Shown: positions 42,901 through 55,000 of the stretch, one piece after another
How positions within the stretch are numbered: the first letter of the stretch is position 1
Layout: every line of letters begins with the position of its first letter
NCBI GenBank assembly: GCA_003991915.1
Contig: RQTK01000692.1
Coordinates: 210,387-274,386, forward strand
DNA from: Elysia chlorotica
Lineage: Eukaryota; Mollusca; Gastropoda; Plakobranchidae
DNA length: 64,000 nucleotides
Reading direction: 5' to 3'
The notes under the pieces: generated by a model
What the model was told of the DNA's origin: nothing
The model's database searches: none
The model's input: the letters and a program-made list of their open reading frames with translations, nothing else
Position numbers and translations under genes: made by a program

Positions 42901-43268
42901 ATTAAGTCCTCTCTCCGTATGCCAGCACTCAAAATGTCTTGGTACCCCTCTGTGATATCATTGTGATATAGCTTTGTTGTTGACATTGGGCATAAAGTAA
43001 CCAGCCTGTACTTTTTCTTTTGTTCTGATGAGTTTTTTTGGATGACCAATTTCAATCTGAGTGGATTGTTTGTTGTTTTTGTTGTGCGCATATATGAACT
43101 CGTTATTTTCTTTGTTTCTTGCTACCAACCACGTAGGCATCCATCGCCCACGGCTCCCTCAAACAGCTGGAGGAGATCGACACTCTGGAGGGCTACAGTC
43201 GCAATGACCACCAGTTCTGCTCTTTCAAGAACTACTACCTGACCTACACTCAGTTCTCCAAGTCATAG
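30854..43268 (+). CDS. AMD1: S-adenosylmethionine decarboxylase proenzyme, 11 coding exons
   Basis: This cytosolic pyruvoyl enzyme decarboxylates S-adenosylmethionine to supply aminopropyl groups for spermidine and spermine. Coding exons: 30854-30963, 31876-31962, 32298-32424, 34290-34392, 35060-35102, 36661-36715, 37785-37865, 39320-39412, 40014-40088, 40621-40701, 43137-43268. All are GT-AG and in phase, giving 328 aa (human 334). Visible features: [11 protein letters not shown] near the N-terminus, and the self-cleavage site YVLSESSMF with Glu67-Ser68 at human numbering. Ser68 becomes the pyruvoyl group. The catalytic Cys82 is in LKTCGTT. Also present are [28 protein letters not shown] and IHVTPEP (His proton-relay region), and SYVSFES. 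The start has a strong ACCATGG context. Intron 10 (2.4 kb) and intron 3 (1.9 kb) are enlarged by related repeats. Confidence 0.97.
31546..31818 (+). repeat. Two adjacent degenerate tRNA-like segments in AMD1 intron 1
   Basis: The first (31546-31604) has TAGCTCAGTTGTCAG as a box A-like D arm and a TGGA-CTGATAG-TCCA anticodon-like hairpin. The second (31755-31818) has CTCTAGCATCAGTGCTCTG and a box B-like AGTTTGATCCT. Neither folds fully as a tRNA, so they are probably SINE heads or tRNA pseudogenes. A C-rich tract separates them. Confidence 0.4.
32709..34232 (+). mobile_element. Dispersed 1.5-kb element, copy A (AMD1 intron 3)
   Basis: Collinear with copy B at 40919-42712 throughout. It starts CATAGCTGCCA-CCAGTA and ends TTTGCTTTCTCAAAA-TTG-CAGCTATG. 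No long ORF. A tRNA-like promoter lies inside: box A TGGCTCAAGTGG (33771-33782) and a box B-like AGTTTGAGGCC (33807-33817), with an (AC)n tract near 34040. The end is 57 bases from AMD1 exon 4. It is probably a non-autonomous element; the family was not identified. Confidence 0.8.
37921..39060 (-). pseudogene. CR1/L2-like LINE remnant (RT pieces and 3' tail)
   Basis: Antisense in AMD1 intron 7. On the minus strand, fragments appear in reverse transcriptase order: [26 protein letters not shown] text across two frames near 38750-38830, [13 protein letters not shown] near 38680-38720, TKELVIDF near 38650, KYLGVTIN near 38560-38580, then the C-terminal [22 protein letters not shown] near 38150-38250. 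The 3' end (37921-37985) carries the typical AATTTTCCTTGGGTGTACAATAAAAGTATATC and short TATCT repeats. The catalytic core between QFTYRA and TKELV is deleted, and stops are frequent. Confidence 0.8.
39204..39745. mobile_element. SINE fragments in both orientations
   Basis: A degraded minus-strand SINE tail lies at about 39204-39250 and another at 39502-39545, the latter a (GGTTG)n run then TTTAATATCCAAC. A plus-strand SINE body lies at 39627-39745 (GGTTGGGTCAGTGTCATTATAATGTGATTGG... to AGTGCTGACATG), running straight into the (CT)n array. Undetermined bases occur at 39546, 39549, 39551 and 39568-39569. AMD1 exon 8 (39320-39412) sits between the pieces. Confidence 0.65.
39746..39966. repeat. 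(CT)n microsatellite with internal poly-C
   Basis: About 220 bases of CT repeats with TG interruptions and a C-rich insert near 39921-39933. It ends 47 bases before AMD1 exon 9 and may extend its polypyrimidine tract. Confidence 0.97.
40919..42712 (+). mobile_element. Dispersed 1.8-kb element, copy B (AMD1 intron 10)
   Basis: Collinear with copy A but longer, with insertions of roughly 125 bases (about 41565-41690) and roughly 100 bases (about 42075-42190). The Pol III-like signals are better preserved here: box A TGGTATAAGTGG (42238-42249) and box B AGTTCAAGACT (42278-42288) both fit the consensus. No long ORF. Divergence from copy A indicates separate, not very recent, insertions. Confidence 0.8.
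42767..42840 (+). repeat. tRNA-like segment after element copy B
   Basis: CGCCTAAGTAGCAGAGGGCTGGGCTTTTATTCC followed by the box B-like GGTTTGATCCC (42812-42822). It resembles a tRNA-derived SINE head. It lies 55 bases after the end of copy B and may be a separate insertion. Confidence 0.45.
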
Positions 43269-46200
43269 GGTCCATCATCTAGGACTCTGCCTGCAGGGCT
43301 CTTGCACGGGCAAAGCATTGTAGTCAACCACTAAAAGCAACCGGAGATTCTCTTTGGAGAATTCAGGGAAAAAGAAAAGAGGTTCTGTGAACCTGTTTTG
43401 TCAAAAGTGTGCCCAAGGCCATTCTTCACACAATGTGTGTACCAAGCTAGGCATTGTAAATATAAGCTTTCAAGATAAAATGCATGTTTGTTTAAAATTT
43501 TATCCCTTATATTTTTAATTCCACCTGCACCACTCCCCCTCATATATTCTCATGGCAATCCAGCAAAATGAGGAAAAAGATAAAGAGTCGTGAAGGAATA
43601 CATTATCAGGAGACCAAAGTAACAGATGTCAGGTTGTAAACTTGTATTGTATCATATTTGTGTGGAAATCCCACACTCGACCACAAGGTTTTCACCCTTT
43701 CATGAGTAGCCCTTGTCGATAAGTTCATCTTATTGGTTACTGCAGTTGTAGTTTTGTATCCATTTATAACTCAGGAATCTGAAATTATTTTAAATACTTA
43801 AAAGAACAAGTTTTGTTATTCTGTGTCAGGTGCTCAGTTCTTATTGTGTATGAAAGAAAATCTTTACTAGAGGGAATGTGTCTACACAAAGAGTTATGTT
43901 ACTTGATTAGAAGTCATGTGATTGTTCAAACCGGTAAATATTTACAAGGAAGTAGCATTGTAAGGCTTTTTAAGCATTTTTGCCTGTTTGCCACGACTCT
44001 CATCTTCCAACAAATGGACACAACTCTTTGTGAAATCTCATTCCCTGTTTCATTTTTGTCACAATTCAGTCATGAGGCAAAAGAGTACGGCAAAAGTTTT
44101 AAATATCAATCAACTGATGTGGACTCTGGAACAGGTTTGAGATATCTGTGATTGAAATCTGTCAATTTGGGCTCTTAAGAATCTGATGCAGTCGTTTCTG
44201 CTATGTTTGGATGATTTTCTGTGACTTTGATGTGTTGATTAGACTAGGTTTTTCAGTTGCATCAATTGAAACCTGTCTTCCTAGGGTATTGGATCTAGAT
44301 CTAAGATATTACTGGCATCAAGAGACTTAACTTGTCTGTTGTTTGAACATAAGTTGGAGAGTTGACTTCTCGATCTAGTTTTGAACACCATTGTGTGCAT
44401 CCAACAAACGCAGGCAAAGTAAGCATAAAGAATGCTTACCTAACCACCTTCTGTTATTGGAAAAACACCAGGCCATATTTATTGTTACCATTATAGACAT
44501 TTTATGTATTTAGGATTTGTTATGTTTGATTTATTGTTTTAATGTGTCCAGGGCATAAATGATACATGAATATTTTATTCTTAAATAATAATTAGTAGTT
44601 TTTGTGTCTGTAATTGTTAAACATCTTGAAGATTAAGTCAAAATAGATACTCCCTTTCACCCTTTTCTTTTCAAATTTAAATGTTGATATAATGACCTTT
44701 TAGAAAAGTCTATATGAATGTATTGTCACCATCCACATTTGCTGAAGCTATATTCCTTTTTCACCCCCTTTGTATTTTTTATAAAAAAAGGTTAATTTAA
44801 GGTTATCAAAATCAAGATTTAATGAGTCCATTCACATTGCAATGAGAACAACTTTCGGAAAAATAAAAAAAGAACTTGTTTTTACTTATTATTCTGCAAT
44901 TATTTGGTGCCTTTTAAAAGCCTTCTCAGTGTCCTCCTGCAGTGTAGATCCTTCTGTCTCCTGTACCTTATCAAGAAAATCCTTTTTCTGTGCTCTTAGT
45001 TGTTCTACTTTTTCTACATTTTTATCAAGAGTGTCAAATATTTTTGTTTTCATCCTTTGCTAGGGTAAAAACAGCTACCATAGTGCACAAAAAAAATCAA
45101 ATTAAAATAATCATATAAGAAATCTTACCTGAATTCAATATTATCTGGTGCAGACATGAGTAAAGAATGATTCTAAAAAGGAAATAAATACAGGGGAAGG
45201 AAGATCGATTTTCCTCATTTGAAACCATTTACTATTAATTTTACCCATGCTGCTGCTTGGCTACTGAGTTTTACTACAGTTTTTCTTTTAATTGTTAGTT
45301 TGGGGGGAGGGGGGGGGGGGTTGTTTTGAAGGGGAGGTAGGGACAATTATTTGGCTTAATTTTACCATTTTGTCTTTTGAACAATTTATAAAATATGGTT
45401 GAAGCATAACAATCTGATGATGTTTGTTAAAGCCATATTTGAAAGTATGCTAGGACACCTGGCAGTTTGTGTATATAATCGTTAAAATATTCCATAAAGG
45501 CAAAGTAAACACTTTCCACTTATGCCAAAATGCTCATGCAGTTTTCTAGTCCAAGTATGGATGCTTTCTTTCAAATTAATTTTGAGAGGATATACAATGA
45601 AAACCGTTATTGGTTTCAAAGCATAATCTGAAATGAGGAGAACCTTGTTTTGTCTTTGAGAAGGATGAATTTTACGTATTTAACCTTTTCTTACATGAAT
45701 CCTGCATTTACTCTATTTTTACAATTATAATTAATTTGCCATATCCATGCATATTCAATTCAATTGTAAAAGAAAGAATTGTTCAATGTGAACAAATTTG
45801 TTGTTTTATGTTTTTAACTTTCAATGTCTCTGAATCTTATAGTTTTACTTAAAGTTTAAGTCTCTTGATTCCTTGTGGAACACAGGACCGCAACAACTCC
45901 CACTACATAGCTTGCCTTGTGATGTTTGATACAGGCTTTTGAAGTGCGTGGTCTATCCAGCCCCATTTACGCTTTTTGATCTGTCTCGATGGGGTTGTGC
46001 TTTGTTCTGTCCCACAGTGTTTTGTTTGAGACAACATCCTCCTGTCCTCCTACTCTTCTGGCACATCAATAGTGAGCTACTTCATTTTATTCCTTTTCTT
46101 CTTTTTGTTTGTTTTTCTCTTCCCTCCTTTTCCTTTTCTTAGTAAGATCCATAGATAGAGAATATATGATGATAGAATGACAGAGATGATCTCAGGGTGG

Positions 46201-46949
46201 TAAAACATTCCTTGTGGTAAGCCTTGATGGACATTAAAAAATAGTTTTACTTGTACAGAGAAACAGAGAGATATATGGAAATATAGATGGATTACAATAG
46301 AAAGTGGATTGATAGCTAGATTGATAGATACATGCACTTATTCAGCCATTTGCAATATGTTTTATAATTCTCTTTTAGGATCACAGGGTGATAAAACCCA
46401 TGAGTGGTTTAGGCTACTGTTGAAAATAAAAATAACAGGGCCGATGACTTTGTTTGTTTTTTTACTCTTTACAGGTCACAGGGTGATTTTCACTCACAAA
46501 GGGCTATAGTTATAGTAATACAAATAATGAGTGGTGGTGATGGTCACTGATTGACAAAAGGTCCTGAAGGAAAGTTATATGAAGCAGGAAGTTACAACAA
46601 TAGTGGCAACTTGAACTAATGTAAATAATACACACATGGATATATGTTAGATGTGTTTTTTCTGGATACTTAAACATTTATTGTTGCTAAATTACACTTG
46701 TCACATGTTTGGAACAAACTTTAATCTGAGGTGGAGAAACATCAAGTCCTCCTGATTTACCGGAGTGTTCACTGAAATGTTTTCAGTATTCAATTCCTTT
46801 GTGATATATTTTATTTAGTTTATGTGTTACTGTTCCATTTGTTTTCTGAGCTGTGAAGAATGTGTACATATTTGCTATTATATTATTATGTTATTTTTTA
46901 AAGTCTTGGATACTGTAGCCTGACCTTTCAACATGCTTAACAGAATAAA
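43269..46949 (+). other. AMD1 3' flank, probable 3' UTR with candidate AATAAA sites
   Basis: No coding signal. AATAAA hexamers suited to cleavage lie at 44862-44867 and 46944-46949. A long 3' UTR is plausible, but its extent cannot be set from sequence. A G-rich tract lies at 45302-45320. Confidence 0.4.
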
Positions 46950-47436
46950 GAGATTTTAGAGAGAACAAAATTTGAGGATATTTGACTTCATACAATAATG
47001 TTATGTGGAATGTGTTCAGCTTCAATTAGTAACTATCTCTCCTAATGATTATAACTCAACTTGGATTTCGTTTGTGTCAGTAGTGTTGATACTTATTCTG
47101 AATAATTTCTAATCTTAGGCTTTGCTATAGAACCTATTCTTACCCAATTCCTTATATACGTTGTATGTGCCTTGTGATAGCCAAGGCTTTTCTGAGAAGA
47201 TGCATTCAATCACTCTGGAGCACTACGATTATGTCTTGATTTAATTTTCAATGGCCAGTTAATCTAGATGGGGAGCAAAGAATGAAATGTGTTGGGTTTT
47301 TTTTTTTAATCAAGCTCTCCATATGGATGTATTCTATGAGTTCTTTTATCAAATGAAAAAAAGACCTGGATCAGTTCTGACAGTAATTTTCTATTATTTT
47401 TATTTTGTGTTTATGGCCTTGAAACTAGAAGTCTAT

Positions 47437-48139
47437 TAATAGAGTGCCTTAAGCATTTCATGAATCAAATAATCTAGTCCAGAGATATTCAAATACACTA
47501 TGTATGCATACACCTTTCAACAGTTGCCAGTGTCTCCCTACCACGAGACACAATGTCTAACTGATAACACAACACATCCTTGAGTCAATCTGGCCATAGG
47601 ACAGGAAACTTTATTTCACTTAGTTAAATGGAGTTAAAAAATGCAATTTAAAAAAAAAAGAAGAAAAGTCTAATATGAAAAAAATGGTTATAATCAACTG
47701 CAAATTAAAATAATTTTGATAACTGTTCTATCAACATTAAGTTTTATCATCTGACGTTTTGGTTTTTGTTTGTTTTTTAAATGAAAAGGTCCATAAGAAG
47801 AATTCAATAAACTCATATTTATTCAATAGAAAACAATTTGTTATTCAACAGAGAAAACAATTAGTTTACAACAGTCTGGTTTATTTTTTAAATAGGTAAA
47901 CAACTTAGACATAATAGTTGACAAAATTTGCAATTTGCTAATGACATTGTGCGGTTCAAAGTACTTACCATGAAGTCATTCTCTACAAGTACAAGACATC
48001 AAAGACCTATTTTAGTGATGAATAAAATGTGTGCTTTTTTTTGCTTTTTTATCCATACATCATCCCACATTACAACACAAATTTCTTGTTTGTTTTTGTT
48101 GTTTTGTTTTGTTTTTGTTTTTGTTTTTTTGTTGTTTTT

Positions 48140-48176
<37 letters not shown>

Positions 48177-48876
48177 GGCTTTATACCTAAAAAATCTGTC
48201 ATAAATAATAGAGTGCCTTAAGCATTTCATGAATCAAATAATCTAGTCCAGAGATATTCAAATACACTATGTATGCATACACCTTTCAACAGTTGCCAGT
48301 GTCTCCCTACCACGAGACACAATGTGTACCTGATAACACAACACAGCCTTGAGTCAATCTGGCCATAGGACAGGAAACTTTATTTCACTTAAATGGAGTT
48401 CAAAAAATGCAATTAAAAAAAAAGAAGAAGAAAAGGCTAATATGAAACAAATGATAATAATCAACTGCAAATTAAAATGATTTTGTTAACTGTTCTATCA
48501 ACATTAAGTTTTATCATCTGACGTTTTGGTTTTTGTTTGTTTTTTAAATGAAAAGGTCCAAAAGAAGAATTCAGTTAACTCATATTTATTTCAATTTCAA
48601 TTTCTTTTTAAATTCAAGAGAGAAAACAATTAGTTTACAACAGTCTGAAAGTTAAAAGCTGGTTTATTTTTTTAAATAGGTAAACAACTTAGACATAATA
48701 GTTGACAAAATTTGCAATTTGCAATTTGCTAATGACATTGTGCGGTTCTAAATATTTACCATTGAAGTCATTCTCTCAAAGACCTATTTTAGTGATGAAT
48801 AAAATGTAAGCTTTTTTTTGCTTTTATATCCATACATCATCCCACAGTACAACACAAATTTCTTGTTTGTTTTTTG
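47437..48876. repeat. 660-bp tandem segmental duplication
   Basis: Copy 1 (47437-48097) and copy 2 (48206-48876) are collinear and highly similar, with an offset near 769 bases. Differences are mostly small indels and scattered substitutions. The spacer (48098-48205) is a T-rich and then G-rich tract. No coding potential is seen. It lies between the convergent ends of AMD1 and IFT88. Confidence 0.93.
48098..48176 (+). repeat. T-tract followed by about 20-base G-tract
   Basis: Interrupted T runs (TTTTTG)n end in an uninterrupted G run at 48156-48175, at the junction of the tandem duplication. A G run this long is prone to sequencing error. Confidence 0.9.
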
Positions 48877-48949
48877 GGTATCCTCAATTCATAAAATTCT
48901 CAAGATTGAGATAAAATGCAGTTGGTGACCAATTACATTTGGGCATGAT

Positions 48950-48955
48950 TTTATT
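48950..48955 (-). terminator. Candidate polyadenylation signal of IFT88
   Basis: Minus-strand AATAAA about 290 bases downstream of the IFT88 stop codon. It is the best-placed canonical signal before the duplicated block. Confidence 0.5.
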
Positions 48956-49246
48956 AGGTAAGAAGAGGTTAACAAGCAGTCTATTGCTTCACTGGGGAAC
49001 CTAAAAGATGTTCAACCATAACAGATACAATGTAACTGTATTGAATGTAAATGTAAAATATGAAGAAAAAGTCACAAGTCTCAAGACATTGCAATTCAAA
49101 ACCAATGTACTTAAAGTTTTTAAATTGGACTCACTTGGTATCACAGAATATCACAAGTTTATACAATTGACACATAAATATAGTGTATTTATATTTAACG
49201 AGTGCTTTAAAGATATTTTTCTTGGTTTCATGAGACTGTTTTACAA

Positions 49247-52059
49247 TCATTCTGGTAGCAAATCTTCTCCTAACTCCTCATCTCCAAAATCGTCCTCATT
49301 CGGATCTTTCCTCCTGGCAGCCGTCTTAGGCCGCTCCGCCTGGGGTCCCAGTGGGTCTGAATATGATGCGTCTGTAAGCAAACAATGTACATTCGTCTAT
49401 AGCTAATTGGCCAAAATCGATCTAAAAGTAAAGAACAAGATGCAGCGTGTTGAATGAAATAAGAAATTCATACATCAGCATTTTCTAAAGGGTATGATTA
49501 GATGCATCTGTAAGAAAGAATAGTAAATAACATGTAGAGTGTAGAAGAGAAAACAAATTCATACATAAAATGTTTGCAAACGAGCAAATACCTTTGAGTT
49601 TATTTTTTAAACCTTATTATTGGGTGCCTGTGAGAAAAAATAAAATTCTTTTTGGATCCCAAAAGAGCTTTTCAGGAATGAAAATGTAATCCTGTCTATG
49701 TCAAATGGTAACTGTTTTTACCTATACTGATTAAAAGAATAGAAACTCCTAGTCTATCATCTGTTTTAACTATATTATTTTTGGGCTCATGCATGCATAC
49801 AAGTCATTTTTTGACTTTTCACAATGATCTCAAAAACTTCCCCCCCAAAAATAATATTAGTCTAACCAAGGAATCAGAATTAGACAAACCATACTTATTT
49901 CCACTGAACCGATATCAGTGGACTGATTTCACCAAGCATTAAAGCTGCGAGATATATTGACATCCGTGGCTAAATTCAGTAAGCACAGTAAGCTAAATTC
50001 ATTAAGTGCAGTAAGACTCACCAATTTCCTGTGGCTGGCTGCCCTGGTAAGGTCCCCTGTTGTCTGACTCTTCAAAGTTGGGTCTGGCGCGCTGTCTGCG
50101 GGAGTTTGCCTTGTTCCCCTGGCCCCCGCCGGCACTGGCCTCTCTATCCAGGTCTCCTGCACAAAGAAAATATCAACAAAGGCCAATATAGAGGAAAGGA
50201 AGCTACTACTGTACTAGCACTTTTAGCAGTATTTTTTTTGGATGTGAAAGATTTCACACATATAAGGAAAACATGTCACAGTCAGGTCAGACCACAAGCT
50301 CCTGCAACATGTGCAGCAGAAAAATATGGCGACAGCACCGCCATGACTACAAAGAATGTTACTCCGAATTCAACCATACGACTGCACAATTGAATATAAA
50401 CCAGGCCCTGAGATGATCCTGGCAGATTACATGTCCCGAGGAAGCTCGGATGAAGGACAGACTATTGAGTTAGAGTCAACTATCCAAACCGTCTCAGTCA
50501 CAGATGATAAATACAAACAACTCAGAACAGGCACAAAGAAGAACCCTGAACTTGGCTCACTACTATAGCAAATCATCACTGTCAATAACAATTAGTTGAT
50601 AATTTGATTTTTGGAAAATGCCATTTTGCCGTTCAGACCAAATTCAAGTAGAAGTAGATCTAGATCTACGCTTGGAGATTTAGATTCAGTCTCAGCCCTC
50701 TAAATCCAACGAATGAAAATAGTTAAGGCTCTTACAGATATTCAATTAAATCTAGATCCACAAGACGAATTTATTGGAGCCACATGAGTTAGTCAGCCAT
50801 CTTGTTTCACCATCTTGTTTTGTCAAGTCTATCTAGATATAATTGAATGAATGTTGTTATTGAAAGTTACGTACTTAATCCAACAACATCAAATTACAAG
50901 TCATATTACTAGAGAGAGAAGGTGAATGCCAGAAATAACTCATGCGCAAAGCAGAATATTTCTGGGGTCTCTCTAGCCTCCTTGGCTAGGTAGGCTCGTT
51001 TGGGGACTCGCTAGTCACTTTCTTTTAAAAAGCCAGAAACTGTATTTTTTTGCATGCATATTAAACACTTACAGAAATTTTAAACTTCAAAAACCAATTA
51101 CATACATTTTAAATTTTATTTTTCAATCTCTGAATAATTTACTTACCACTGCCAGCACTTCCTTCTCGGCGACCTCTGCCACTTCCTCTCCTTCCAGCAC
51201 TCGTTGCTCTCTAAGATAAAAAAGAAATTGTAATTGTTATTAAAAAAAAAGATTAACCACACAAAAAGGGTAAAGAGAGATGTAATATAGAAAGAATAGG
51301 TTTGTTTAAACATTTAGATGAAGTGAGAAAGAATTGATATACTTGAATTTTTTTTATTCAAAAGTAAATTCATTTATTTTCAATTTCTATTGTATGTCTG
51401 CTATTTGCATAGAAAAAGTGAAAGTTTGGTATGTCAAAAAGAAGTCGTATCCTTTTCTTGAAAAAAACAAATTTATTATGATATAATATTTAAATAATTT
51501 TGGATAAAATCTCTGTGACTCAAACATGCATGTTGAGATATATTTTGATTCTCATAGAGAAAACATTTAGAATTTTTGTTTCTCCCAATTGAAATCTGCA
51601 TCCAAATAGTCGTCAAAATTTTATTTCCTAATTTTCCAGATGCTATGTTTTCAAAGTTTCATTTTACCTGCTCACGCAGTTCTTTGTTTTTCTCCGCCTT
51701 CTTCAATTTTGTTGCATACTCTTGGGCATCTTGTAGACCAAGATCAGTGCATAGTCGCACCAAAAATTTGAGGCCTGAATAAGAAATGTGTTACGAGGAA
51801 ACATTAAAAATAAAAAGCTAACTGCAAAGCAAATTTCAAAATAATTATATTAAATGTAATCCTGACGTAACAGAATGTCTAATTTGACCACCGCCACCGC
51901 AGCCACCACCATCATCATTATCATCATCATCATCATCAACATCATCATCAACATCATTATAATTTTTTTTTTTGTTATTATTATTATTATCATGATCATT
52001 ATTATTATTCTTATCATCATTATTATTATTATTATATTATTATTATTATTATTATATTA

Positions 52060-52090
<31 letters not shown>

Positions 52091-55000
52091 TTTATTTTTA
52101 TTATTATTTTACTACTATTTATATTACTATTGTTATACTTATGATCATCATCACTCTTTTTCTTTTAAATTTTAAACCCAAGTTGAGAGCTGTTGGTCTG
52201 ATAGAAAAGCACATCAGTTTATGAAAACATAGATTTCCAAAGTCAATATTGTCTCCCTTTTGAACTCACACTCCACATTATCAGGGAACTTTTTGTGAAT
52301 CTGCTTGTAGGTCTCCAGAGCTTTCTGATAGTTCCCACTGCGCCTGTAGCAGCTGGCAATCATCAGGTGCCACTTGACCTGGTTTGGTCTGGAGAAAAGA
52401 GTCAGTTCCTTGCTAACTTAATATGCTGTACAAGCAAAAATCTTGATTTTGTGAAAAGTGTAAATAAAATAAGTTTTTCAATACACCTTATACATGCACA
52501 TGCATTTTCATCTTTTTTTTTATTACTCCTGTGAGGATTATTGGTCTAGTGTAAAATACAAGTCAGAAATTACATTTTAACTACTTATGCTATTCATATA
52601 CAGGTAATTACTTGTGCAATCCGAAAGTTTTAAAATGCATGTGTTTACTGTCAATCATCCTGTGTATACGGATAAAACTCTATATCTTTAACTACTTAAA
52701 AATAAGGAGGTCATTTTTAAAGGCATTTCATGGATTTAAAGAACACATTTTTTTTTAATTTAAAAATTTATTAAAAACATAAAAAAGGCGATGACGAGAG
52801 GAAAAAAATACAGGAAAAGGTTGCAAAAGCCAAACAAAAGACTTGTTAAAAAGTATACGCTTGTCAGTTCATCCTTTTTTTTTTCCATTATGTACACTGT
52901 AGGCTATCTTAAGCGTTTCTGCTTCATCAATCATATAATCAAACCAAACTATTGATGATCAAGCTAGAAAGATATTTAGAATGGAAAATATTAGCACAAT
53001 TGAAAATGCAATATTATTTTGCATATCGAAATTCGATTATTTATCTAATGTTTTGTCCTAGTTAAAAGAAAAAGAAAATGCAAATAAAAGAGGAATGAGC
53101 TTAGGATGCCGGTTGAAGCACAAGCCGAAGTGACTCTATAATATGTGTCTAAAATGGACCTTCAACCAGGTTCGAAAGAACACTGATAAAAGAGAAGACA
53201 TCCGGACAGCACCTTCCATGGGTTTTTTTTTTAATATTGACAAAAAACATTATGTATCTACAGAAATAAATTTCTTATGTAACGGTACGCGGTAATCCCG
53301 GTTACTGTAGGCAACAACAAAAAAAGAGGTCATAAAACCATTCAATATCATATAAAAACAGCACTACTATATAAGATATATTGTTGTGCTCTCTTCAAGT
53401 AAATGTTTTAAGTTATGATGACTAAAATTTTCAAAACCAAAAAGGTTAAGGTGAGCTATTAATAAAAACGTCTACACTGCTCCTTAAAGGTGTAATAAGT
53501 GTTAACTACTCACTGTACTATTGAGGCTCTTTCAAAATAGTGTATTGCTTTTTCACAAAATTGTGAATCAATGTAGTAAGCACCAAGCCACTCAATGACT
53601 GGAATATTTGATGGGAAGTGACGATATGACTGAAACAGAAATCATAAAGACAATGCAAGTTTTTGCTAAACCAAGTAATCAATCAATATTTTGATCTAGC
53701 TAAGAATACAATCATAGCATTAAAGACAAAACTTAAGAGGGTAATAGCCTTTTATTTGTAAGCTTTGTTCGTGAAACTGTATAAAATAAATTTATGGGAT
53801 GATAAACTATTTTTTTTTTCAAAAGAGAGATTTGATAACTTATATTTAAGCGTATATAACCAAGTATACTTTAAAACCTTTTGAAGGTTTGCTCGACACA
53901 CTTACAGAAAGTACAAAAAGACATCAGTGTTGCTCAAGTTATGGTTATCTAACTTAATAAAGAACCAAACAGTTGTAAAATAGTTCTCACATCAAAGTAA
54001 TACTGGAAAGCTTGAGACTTGTCTCCGTCGTTGTCGTAGAGCTCCCCCATTCTAGCCAAGACACTTGGATCTGAGCTGACTACACCAATCAACTGCATAA
54101 ACCTAGAAGGAACACAGATTTTAACACTGGCTTCAGATTTTTATTCTGAATGATATTGAGAGGGAAAGGCTGTAACAACTCAAGTTTTTCAGCTGCTAAG
54201 AGTAATTATAACAATGTTCAAGAAGCCTAAAAATCTCAGAATTTTCACTTTGAATGTTATGCAAAAAACAATCAAACAATACTAAGAATGTTCATCTGCT
54301 GTATATCACGAGCGATTATAATGATTTTCAAGAAGCCTCAAAATTTATAACGAAGAAAAAAAACCCATAAAAATCAAATATACTTCCTATGATTTTAGAA
54401 TATCAGAATTATACCATTCCGTTGCTTGAGCTGTATCTTCCAGCTGTTCAAATCTGGGCCTTGATTAAGGAAACTAGTTATTTCATTATATTTAACATTT
54501 AAAAAACTTACTTTTTTTTTTAATTGATTATTACAAATTTTATGAGGTCAGATATGTTCAAACATTTCTATATGTGTGAATGACCCAAAGAAGGATACCA
54601 TTCCATCTTACTTCAACCAAGTACTTATTTAACTTTATTATAAGAAATTCCAAAACTAAGACTTGCAACAACCGTTTATGATTAAAATATGATGAGCATG
54701 GACAATGCCAAACTAGGAAGGATACGTGTCAGCAATCTGGTACATGACCTGTGGGCTGTTTCTCAGGATAGCATGCAGTTTGTAGAAGCAGTCAATGCCA
54801 TCCTCCAGTCTACCCAATCGCTTGTTGCAGAGACCTGCACACACAGTCGCAACAAGAACCGTTAAATTAGATTTTCATTTTAATATTACTCCGTGGATCA
54901 AATGCAATTGCAAACAGACCACACAGTTTATATGAAATGAAACCATTAACACATTTTGAACTAAACCTAAAAAAACTACCTTGATATACGAGTTCAGGTT

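Noticed and set aside
49008..49406. 132-codon plus-strand ORF
   Set aside because: Overlaps the antisense terminal IFT88 exon. Composition is not protein-like outside it.
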